Positions 32,887 to 38,422 of a stretch of DNA of 38,422 nt are shown here, one piece after another. The notes under the pieces were generated by a model, which saw only the letters and a list, made by a program, of their open reading frames with translations, did no database searches and was not told the DNA's origin. The position numbers were made by a program, and so were the translations under genes. Each line of letters begins with the position of its first letter. Position 1 is the stretch's first letter. The stretch comes from Azovibrio restrictus (GTDB taxonomy: Bacteria; Bacteroidota; Bacteroidia; Chitinophagales; Chitinophagaceae). Where the stretch lies: NCBI GenBank assembly GCA_029255605.1, contig JANLJF010000042.1, forward strand, positions 34,692 through 73,113. Direction: 5' to 3'.

Positions 32887-34260
32887 ATGAAGAAGCTATT
32901 ACTCCCACTAATCATTGCTATCACTTATGCCGCATCTGCACATGCCCAGATAGCGCCGGTATACCAGGGCCGCTTTCAGCAGGTGCTGGATAGCGTATGC
33001 CAAAAGAACAAGATAAAAGGTATATCTGCAGCCATACTGATACCCAATGAAGGCATATGGACAGGCGTGTACGGGGAATCGCACAGCGGCGTACCTATAA
33101 CTAAAGATATGTACCTGCCTATAGGCAGCAATACCAAAACCTATGTAGCTGCCATGATGCTGAAACTACAGGAAGGCGGGCTGCTGAGCCTCGACGATAC
33201 GATAGGCAAATGGTTTCAGAACGTACCAAATGTGAACGGGCAGATAACCATACGCCAGATGCTGAACCATACCAGCGGTTTATACAGCTATACCGATACT
33301 TCAGCTTTCTTTGCAGCACTTAATAGCGATTATACCAAAGTGTGGCAGCCTGAAGAGATGCTGCCATTCATCAGCACACCTGAGTTTGCACCGGGCACTA
33401 GCTGGTCGTATTCTAATACCAATTACCTGCTGGCGGGCCTTATCATAAAGCAAATAAGAAATGAATCTTTTGCAGAGAGTGTACGTAAAATGATACTAGA
33501 CCCACAAGGCTTTTCTCACACAGCTACTTATCCTGTAGAAAAGGCAGGCATTACTATACCACATGGCTGGTCTACTGATGGCAACCCTGCCCAACTAACG
33601 GATATGATGGATGCTTATAGCTATGACAATACAGCCTTTTTAAGTATGGCTACGTCTGCCGGCGCGCTGGTTGCGAATGCCGAAGATGTGGTTAAATTCT
33701 GGGATGCATTGATGACCGGCAAGATCATCAACAGCAATTCGCTGGCAGAAATGAAAACGCTTGTAAAGCTGAATGCTAATAATGGGTACGGATTAGGCGT
33801 CATGTGGTTTCGCCCACTGAATGGCCGCACGGGCTATTCACATGGTGGTACCTGTTTCGGCTACCTGAATGAGAATTTTATAGACTCTGCTACAGGTGTA
33901 GCTATATGCATATTATCGAACCAGGATAGCGTGGATAACAACAAACTGCTAACACGTGTAGTAGCTGCCCTGCATAAAGAAACCGTAAAAATGCCACCTA
34001 CTGGCATTACCCAATTGGCATATGAAGGCATCAACATATACCCCAACCCTGCTACAGACCGCATATATGTAACCCTGCCCAACAGGAACGAAGCACAACT
34101 GGAACTGGTAGATATTACCGGCCGCATAGCCTATCACACACAACTGAAAAACGGTAGTAATGAAATAAGATTGCCTGATGTAAACAGCGGCCTCTATATA
34201 GCGCGTGTAACAAAGAGCGGCACACTGGCATACCAGCAACAAATACAGATTATTAAATAA
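32887..34260 (+). CDS. T9SS-secreted class C beta-lactamase-type serine hydrolase
   Basis: The 457-residue protein has a signal peptide (1-20, AHA-Q) and a serine beta-lactamase/DD-peptidase fold. Nucleophile motif SNTK (Ser81, Lys84) is in LPIGSNTKTYVAAMML, the YSN motif is in SWSYSNTNYLLAG (Tyr175), and the third motif is HGG (His319). A type-A T9SS sorting domain follows (NIYPNPATDRIYVTLP to the end). It should act at the cell surface or outside on a peptide, ester or peptidoglycan fragment; lactam hydrolysis is not implied. The frame begins at 32839, but the ATG at 32887 gives the signal peptide. A terminator follows. Confidence 0.93.
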   Translation: MKKLLLPLIIAITYAASAHAQIAPVYQGRFQQVLDSVCQKNKIKGISAAILIPNEGIWTGVYGESHSGVPITKDMYLPIGSNTKTYVAAMMLKLQEGGLLSLDDTIGKWFQNVPNVNGQITIRQMLNHTSGLYSYTDTSAFFAALNSDYTKVWQPEEMLPFISTPEFAPGTSWSYSNTNYLLAGLIIKQIRNESFAESVRKMILDPQGFSHTATYPVEKAGITIPHGWSTDGNPAQLTDMMDAYSYDNTAFLSMATSAGALVANAEDVVKFWDALMTGKIINSNSLAEMKTLVKLNANNGYGLGVMWFRPLNGRTGYSHGGTCFGYLNENFIDSATGVAICILSNQDSVDNNKLLTRVVAALHKETVKMPPTGITQLAYEGINIYPNPATDRIYVTLPNRNEAQLELVDITGRIAYHTQLKNGSNEIRLPDVNSGLYIARVTKSGTLAYQQQIQIIK

Positions 34261-34280
34261 CTACACTCCTGTATACACAA

Positions 34281-34306
34281 AAAGGGCAGCTCGTAAGCTG
34301 CCCTTT
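34281..34306. terminator. Bidirectional terminator
   Basis: AAAGGGCAGCT (34281-34291) and AGCTGCCCTTT (34296-34306) form a perfect 11-bp stem with loop CGTA, and T-rich ends lie on both sides. It separates the convergent serine hydrolase and NUDIX genes. Confidence 0.92.
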
Positions 34307-34310
34307 CATT

Positions 34311-34943
34311 TTACCATTTCAAGCCGGCAAGTATCAACACTTCCCGTATGGCTTCGTATGATTTATAAACGATCATTTTCATTTCTGCTGCATCTACCCA
34401 TTTTGCCTCTATTATATTTTCCTCTTTCTGCGGCACAAGGGTATCTTTTACCGAGCCTTTCATTTTATACCAGGCAGTACATTTCAGCAGGTTTTGTCCG
34501 CCTTGTGAATATACATGGTAGGTGTTGCCGATCTTTTCAGCCAGCTTCAGCTTTGTCAGCCCAGTTTCCTCGCTCACCTCGCGCAGGGCACAGGTAGCCA
34601 TATCTTCTCCCTCATCACGCTTGCCTTTTGGCAGGTCCCATTTCCCACGGCGGTATATCATCAACACTGCCCCATTTTCATTTTCCACTACCCCACCGGC
34701 AGCATCTATCGGCTCATACAGTTCATATAAAGATTGCTGCAATGAATTGGGCGAAATATCTTCTATAATGGCACCAAGTGTACCGGGTTTTTCCAGGTGC
34801 TGCAAGGCCAGCCTGAAATTGCGCGTAAAAGCACCCGTAAACTGCAGGTAACCGGTAGCCATCGCATTATCCTGCATATATGTTTTGGCATCGGTAGTGA
34901 GTACCAGGGGCTTATTATTAACGTATATTTTCTGTGTAAACAT
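34311..34943 (-). CDS. NUDIX hydrolase
   Basis: The 210-residue protein has a complete Nudix box at 107-129 (GKRDEGEDMATCALREVSEE then TGL), which binds metal and cuts nucleoside-diphosphate-linked substrates. About 80 residues precede the Nudix fold (GGVVENENGAVLMIYRRGKW marks its start); the extension is not recognised and may set the substrate. The gene is divergent from pyrE and shares a 50-base promoter region with it. It ends five bases past the terminator. Confidence 0.93.
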   Translation of the reverse strand: MFTQKIYVNNKPLVLTTDAKTYMQDNAMATGYLQFTGAFTRNFRLALQHLEKPGTLGAIIEDISPNSLQQSLYELYEPIDAAGGVVENENGAVLMIYRRGKWDLPKGKRDEGEDMATCALREVSEETGLTKLKLAEKIGNTYHVYSQGGQNLLKCTAWYKMKGSVKDTLVPQKEENIIEAKWVDAAEMKMIVYKSYEAIREVLILAGLKW

Positions 34944-34955
34944 CTCGGGCCTGTG

Positions 34956-34986
34956 TTTGTAAACTTGCTTAATTGACGTAGGTTTG
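34956..34986 (+). promoter_or_regulatory. pyrE promoter
   Basis: TTTG (34956-34959), 19 bases, TAGGTTTG (34979-34986): a textbook Bacteroidota promoter. It ends 7 bases before the pyrE ATG, so the leader is nearly absent and a conventional leader attenuator for pyrimidine control is unlikely. Confidence 0.75.
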
Positions 34987-34993
34987 AGCGGTT

Positions 34994-35623
34994 ATGAGTA
35001 CACAAAAACATTTCGCCGAAAAGCTGCTGCAAATTAAAGCATTGCAAATAAACCTGCAAAAGCCTTATGTGTGGGCGTCGGGCTGGCATTCGCCGGTATA
35101 TTGCGATAACCGCAAAGTGCTTTCGCACCCGTATGTACGCGATTTTGTAAAGAGCGAACTGGCCAATATGGTGCTGGAACATTTTCCGGATGCGGAAGTG
35201 ATAGCTGGTGTGGCTACGGCCGGCATAGCACATGGCGTGATGGCTGCAGACCTGCTGAAGCTGCCTTTTATATATGTACGCAGCAAGCCGAAAGAGCACG
35301 GCATGGGCAACCAGATAGAAGGCCATATGGAACCGGGTAAAAAAGTAGTGGTAGTAGAAGACCTGGTATCGACAGGCAAAAGCAGCCTGCAGGCAGTAGA
35401 TGCTATACGCGCTGCTGGTGGCGAAGTGATAGGCATGTGTGCCCTGTTCACCTACGGCTTTAATGCAGCTGCCGATGCATTTGAAAAAGCAGGCGTACCA
35501 TTGTACACCATCAGTAACTATAGTGCCCTGATGGAAGTGGCCGAAGAACAATCACTGATACAAAGCGAACAAAAAGCTACGCTGGAACAATGGCGTATAG
35601 ACCCTGCTACATGGGGTAAATAG
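34994..35623 (+). CDS. pyrE: Orotate phosphoribosyltransferase PyrE
   Basis: PyrE joins orotate to PRPP, giving orotidine monophosphate in pyrimidine synthesis. The 209-residue protein has the PRPP motif VVVVEDLVSTGKSS (118-131), the flexible-loop region RSKPKEHGMGNQIEG (96-110) and the start ALQINLQKPYVWASGWHSPVY. It heads a run of plus-strand genes (pyrE, UbiA, maf). A palindromic hairpin lies between its stop and UbiA. Confidence 0.97.
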   Translation: MSTQKHFAEKLLQIKALQINLQKPYVWASGWHSPVYCDNRKVLSHPYVRDFVKSELANMVLEHFPDAEVIAGVATAGIAHGVMAADLLKLPFIYVRSKPKEHGMGNQIEGHMEPGKKVVVVEDLVSTGKSSLQAVDAIRAAGGEVIGMCALFTYGFNAAADAFEKAGVPLYTISNYSALMEVAEEQSLIQSEQKATLEQWRIDPATWGK

Positions 35624-35681
35624 TTGACAGGTTGATTAGTTGATTTGACAGATTGACTAATCAACAAGTCAACCAATCAAC
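35623..35681. repeat. Long imperfect palindrome between pyrE and UbiA gene
   Basis: The arms 35623-35650 and 35654-35681 pair at 22 of 28 positions around GAT. An alternative 10-bp perfect stem pairs GTTGATTAGT (35631-35640) with ACTAATCAAC (35656-35665). There is no T-run. It overlaps the TTG at 35653 where the UbiA frame begins, which supports the ATG at 35689 as start. Confidence 0.6.
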
Positions 35682-35688
35682 ATTAAAA

Positions 35689-36639
35689 ATGTATTGGCTA
35701 AAACTCATACGCTGGCAAAACCTGCTGATCGTGTTCCTGACACAGCTATTGGCATGGGCCTGCGTCATACTGCCAATTAAAAGCTATAGTAATACGCCCC
35801 TGCTATTGAATTTCACCAATTTCATGCTGCTATCGGCTTCTACCGTACTGATAGCAGCAGCGGGTTATATCATCAACGATTATTTCGACATTAAAATAGA
35901 TGCCATCAACCGGCCCGATAAAGTGATACTGGAAAAGCAGATACCACTGCGGATGGCCATCGTGGTACACAGCTTATTTAACATTGCCGCCATATGGCTT
36001 GCTATACTTGTGGCAGGACAAGGAGGAAGGTATCGCTGGGTGCTGCTGCAGATAGGATGTACGATATTACTCTGGTTATATTCTACCAAGTTCAAAAGGC
36101 AGTTTATGACCGGCAATGTGGTGGTGGCTTTGCTTACAGGCCTTACCATCGTTACCCTGATGCTGTATGAAACAGCTATACATCATTATATGCTGTTACC
36201 TGCTTTTGTGGAAACGATGCATGGTGTAGTACCTAACCCTGCATGGGTATTGGGCATATATACCTGTTTCGCTTTTTCGCTTACGTGGATGCGCGAAATA
36301 GTGAAAGATATGGAAGACTTTAAAGGCGATGCAGAAGAAGGCTGCGTTACGATGCCCATAAAGTGGGGCCTGCTGCGCTCCGTACGCTTTACGCAAGTAT
36401 TGGGTGTATTATCTATCCTTCCTTTGCTGATAGGCAGCATCAAGCTGTTTGGCGCGGGCTGGTGGGCATTGGGTATTTACACGATACTGGCACTGGCAGT
36501 TCCTATAGCCATATGGATCGTCAAGCTGCCTAAAACAGCCACTACACAACACTACCATAACATGAGCCGCTGGCTGAAGATCATTATGGTTTCAGGTATC
36601 GGTTCATTGATCATTTATTATTTCCAGGCACATGCATAA
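35689..36639 (+). CDS. UbiA-family prenyltransferase
   Basis: This 316-residue integral membrane enzyme has the two UbiA aspartate motifs: NDYFDIKIDAINRPDK (63-78) and REIVKDMEDFKGD (about 210-222). About eight hydrophobic segments separate them. Bacteroidota members are commonly annotated as geranylgeranylglycerol-phosphate geranylgeranyltransferase-like, but the substrate cannot be assigned by sequence alone. The ATG at 35689 is chosen. Its end overlaps the maf start by 8 bases (ATGCATAA), so the two are translationally coupled. Confidence 0.93.
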   Translation: MYWLKLIRWQNLLIVFLTQLLAWACVILPIKSYSNTPLLLNFTNFMLLSASTVLIAAAGYIINDYFDIKIDAINRPDKVILEKQIPLRMAIVVHSLFNIAAIWLAILVAGQGGRYRWVLLQIGCTILLWLYSTKFKRQFMTGNVVVALLTGLTIVTLMLYETAIHHYMLLPAFVETMHGVVPNPAWVLGIYTCFAFSLTWMREIVKDMEDFKGDAEEGCVTMPIKWGLLRSVRFTQVLGVLSILPLLIGSIKLFGAGWWALGIYTILALAVPIAIWIVKLPKTATTQHYHNMSRWLKIIMVSGIGSLIIYYFQAHA

Positions 36640-37204
36640 AGTAATTCTGGCATCGCAATCGCCACGCCGCAAGCAATTGATGGAGCTGGCAGAGATAGAT
36701 TTCACCATCATCATAACCGATGTGGATGAAACCAACCCACCCGGTATGCCGGGAGCAGAAGTGCCGGTGCATCTTGCCCAAAAGAAAGCAGCCGCTATAG
36801 AACAGCAGGTGCATGATGCCATTATCATTGCAGCGGATACGGTAGTATTGCTGGACGATGAGATACTGGGCAAACCTAAAGATGAAGCAGATGCCATCAG
36901 TATACTGCAAAAGTTATCGGGCAGGGTGCACAAGGTAGTGACAGGCGTATGCATGCAGCAGGGCGATAAGCAGGTAAGCTTTTCTACCGTAACGGAAGTA
37001 CACTTCCGTAAACTGACCGATGTGCAGATACAACACTATGTAAGTAACTATAAGCCTTTTGATAAGGCAGGTGCCTATGCCATACAGGAATGGATAGGCA
37101 TGATAGGCATTGAAAAGATAGATGGCGACTATTACAATGTAATGGGCCTACCCATTGGCGAAGTAGCTATACGCCTGCGCAAAGATTTCAACCTATTACA
37201 TTAA
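36632..37204 (+). CDS. Maf-family nucleotide pyrophosphatase
   Basis: The 190-residue protein has the Maf landmarks VILASQSPRRKQLM, IIIAADTVVLLDDEILGKP, KVVTGVCM and KPFDKAGAYAIQEWIG. Family members hydrolyse dTTP, UTP or modified nucleotides to monophosphates and may act in housecleaning or cell-division arrest. It is the last gene of the pyrE-UbiA-maf group. Its last 9 bases overlap the convergent FAD oxidoreductase gene. Confidence 0.95.
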   Translation: MHKVILASQSPRRKQLMELAEIDFTIIITDVDETNPPGMPGAEVPVHLAQKKAAAIEQQVHDAIIIAADTVVLLDDEILGKPKDEADAISILQKLSGRVHKVVTGVCMQQGDKQVSFSTVTEVHFRKLTDVQIQHYVSNYKPFDKAGAYAIQEWIGMIGIEKIDGDYYNVMGLPIGEVAIRLRKDFNLLH

Positions 37205-38323
37205 AGCAGCAACCGCAGCAGCCGTTTCACTGCCCAGCGCTACACCCATTCCCCCCATGCGGAAGGCACCAAATACACGCGGTGAATATGCCTTTACAAT
37301 AGGCCGTTTAGTTTTACCAAAAGCCATGATGCCCGACCACCGCTGCGCTATGGCGAATGGCGTACCGGGCAGTATTATATCCTTCAACTTAGCTTCCAAG
37401 TCTTGTTGGATGCGCTCATTCAACGTAAGCTCTGTAGTTGTTTCTCCTTCAAAGTCGAGGTTGCGGCCACCACCCAGCAACACCCTGCCATCTATTTCGC
37501 GGAAATAATAATAGCCCTTATCAAAGTGGTACACGCCTTTGAATTTCAGTCCTTCAACCGGTTCGGTTATCAATACCTGCCCGCGGCCAGGCACTACATC
37601 TTCGCCCGATAATAGCTGTGCAGCAAAGGCATTGGTACAAATGCAAACCGCATTACACTTCAGCAACAATGACTCACCCCTTACAGGATGCGCTATTTCA
37701 ACCATTACTTCCTTGCCTTCATCTTCAAAGCGTATTACTTCGGCACCTGTCTTTATCTCAATGCCTTTGGCAATGGCGCAGTCGGCCAGTGCACGCAGCA
37801 TCTTTCCGGTGTTCAGTTCGCCTTCGCAGGTATTTTCTATTAGCGCCTGTGTATAGCATTTATTAAGCCCGAACTGCGCTATTTTATCGTTTGCCAATTG
37901 AAAGGCAGGCTTGCCCGTTACAGGTAGCAGTAGCTTGTTCAGGTAGTCTATTTTATCAAGAGCAGGTAGTTCCTGCGTGCTTATCAGTTCATAGCTACCA
38001 TTCGCTGCATAGCCTATGGTTGCATCACCCAGCCTTGCACGCAGTTTTTCAAGCCCGTTTTTGCGAAGCTCATATAAGGATATTATTTCCGTTTCATCGC
38101 TATATTGTGCATCATCCAGCAACTCTGTAAGGCTGCCCATACAGGCAAAGCCTGCATTGCGGCTACTGGCACCTGTGGGCAGCAATCCCCTTTCCAAAAC
38201 AAGGATACGCGCCGCGGAATATTTAACACTCAGTTCAATAGCTGTACTAAGGCCTACGATACCCGCACCTATCACTATATAATCGTACTGAAGAAAAGAC
38301 TGTTGTTCCCAATAGCTAAGCAT
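37196..38323 (-). CDS. FAD-dependent oxidoreductase, DAO family
   Basis: The 375-residue protein begins with a Rossmann FAD-binding segment, YDYIVIGAGIVGLSTAIEL, then VLERGLLPTGASSRNAGF as in the D-amino acid oxidase/glycine oxidase family. A second FAD contact, MGGMGVALGSETAAAV, is near the end. The substrate is probably an amine or amino acid. The frame starts at a TTG at 38338; the ATG at 38323 is preferred and follows a one-mismatch -7 box (CACATTTG). The gene is convergent with maf. Confidence 0.9.
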   Translation of the reverse strand: MLSYWEQQSFLQYDYIVIGAGIVGLSTAIELSVKYSAARILVLERGLLPTGASSRNAGFACMGSLTELLDDAQYSDETEIISLYELRKNGLEKLRARLGDATIGYAANGSYELISTQELPALDKIDYLNKLLLPVTGKPAFQLANDKIAQFGLNKCYTQALIENTCEGELNTGKMLRALADCAIAKGIEIKTGAEVIRFEDEGKEVMVEIAHPVRGESLLLKCNAVCICTNAFAAQLLSGEDVVPGRGQVLITEPVEGLKFKGVYHFDKGYYYFREIDGRVLLGGGRNLDFEGETTTELTLNERIQQDLEAKLKDIILPGTPFAIAQRWSGIMAFGKTKRPIVKAYSPRVFGAFRMGGMGVALGSETAAAVAALM

Positions 38324-38368
38324 AGCGCAAATGTGCAAATTATTAGCTGAAACCTGTAAATTGGCAGT

Positions 38369-38422
38369 ATGAAAAAACTGTTTCTGCTCCTATTACTCTT
38401 ACCGGCCATCGGCCATGCGCAG
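38369..38422 (+). CDS. Start of an exported protein (partial, cut by window end)
   Basis: An ATG at 38369 opens MKKLFLLLLLLPAIGHAQ, a complete-looking signal peptide with an AHA/HAQ-type cleavage site, running out of the window. A near-consensus -7 box (TAAATTGG, one mismatch) lies just upstream. The mature protein is unseen, so no function can be given. Confidence 0.7.
   Translation, partial: MKKLFLLLLLLPAIGHAQ

Noticed and set aside
34763-35551. 262-codon open frame on the minus strand
   Set aside because: It is the reverse strand of pyrE and the NUDIX start; pyrE has all family motifs and a consensus promoter.
1-38422. tRNA, rRNA, insertion sequence or integrase
   Set aside because: None was recognised. 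No transposase or integrase protein is present, and no attachment-site duplication was found around the PHP-ATPase gene by eye.

Overview
The window is a chromosome segment from a member of the Bacteroidota, most likely a Chitinophagaceae-like bacterium (class inferred, no rRNA is present to test it). The signs are four secreted proteins ending in type IX secretion (T9SS) type-A sorting domains, a PorP/SprF-type protein beside an OmpA/PD40/TPR protein, a DUF3822-rsmD-coaD operon, a YtxJ bacillithiol-type redoxin, and many exact copies of the Bacteroidota -7 promoter box TAnnTTTG just upstream of starts. Base composition is about 45-55% G+C in most genes by eye, with one clearly AT-rich exception.

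Layout. 1-5.1 kb: a possible gene tail and terminator, a GT2 glycosyltransferase, a hotdog thioesterase, and a 1074-residue T9SS cargo protein with GEVED and PKD domains. 5.1-9.2 kb: oxyR, then on the minus strand a spermidine-synthase-like methyltransferase, an M48 lipoprotein protease, plsY and prmA. 9.2-12.6 kb: the OmpA-PD40 and PorP/SprF envelope pair. 13.0-16.3 kb: ftsK and lolA. 16.4-20.2 kb: an accessory-looking stretch. Here an AT-rich PHP-domain + SMC/RecF-like ATPase gene (family of the Ppl/TrlF anti-phage candidates) lies between two small KTSC-like genes, next to a strand-skewed tract and a probable dispersed repeat. 20.2-22.6 kb: a small membrane protein and a T9SS protein with an elaborate leader. 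22.7-27.7 kb: fabD, ytxJ, a MATE exporter, the DUF3822-rsmD-coaD operon and a DUF1232 protein. 27.8-32.7 kb: a T9SS protein with an internal repeat, a ClC-family chloride transporter, and a LytTR response regulator with its LytS-type kinase. 32.9-38.4 kb: a T9SS-sorted serine hydrolase, a NUDIX protein, pyrE, a UbiA prenyltransferase, Maf, an FAD oxidoreductase and the start of a further exported protein.

How it works together. Most genes are housekeeping: lipid synthesis (plsY, fabD, UbiA), ribosome modification (prmA, rsmD), CoA (coaD), pyrimidines (pyrE), chromosome segregation (ftsK), envelope transport (lolA, OmpA/PorP) and thiol/peroxide homeostasis (oxyR, ytxJ). The best candidate for an unusual system is the single-gene PHP-ATPase at 16683-19472. 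It has every visible catalytic motif, its own promoter, foreign composition and a position between transcription terminators. Several starts were moved downstream of the longest open frame, because the apparent upstream start (often TTG) lies inside or ahead of a TAnnTTTG promoter box.
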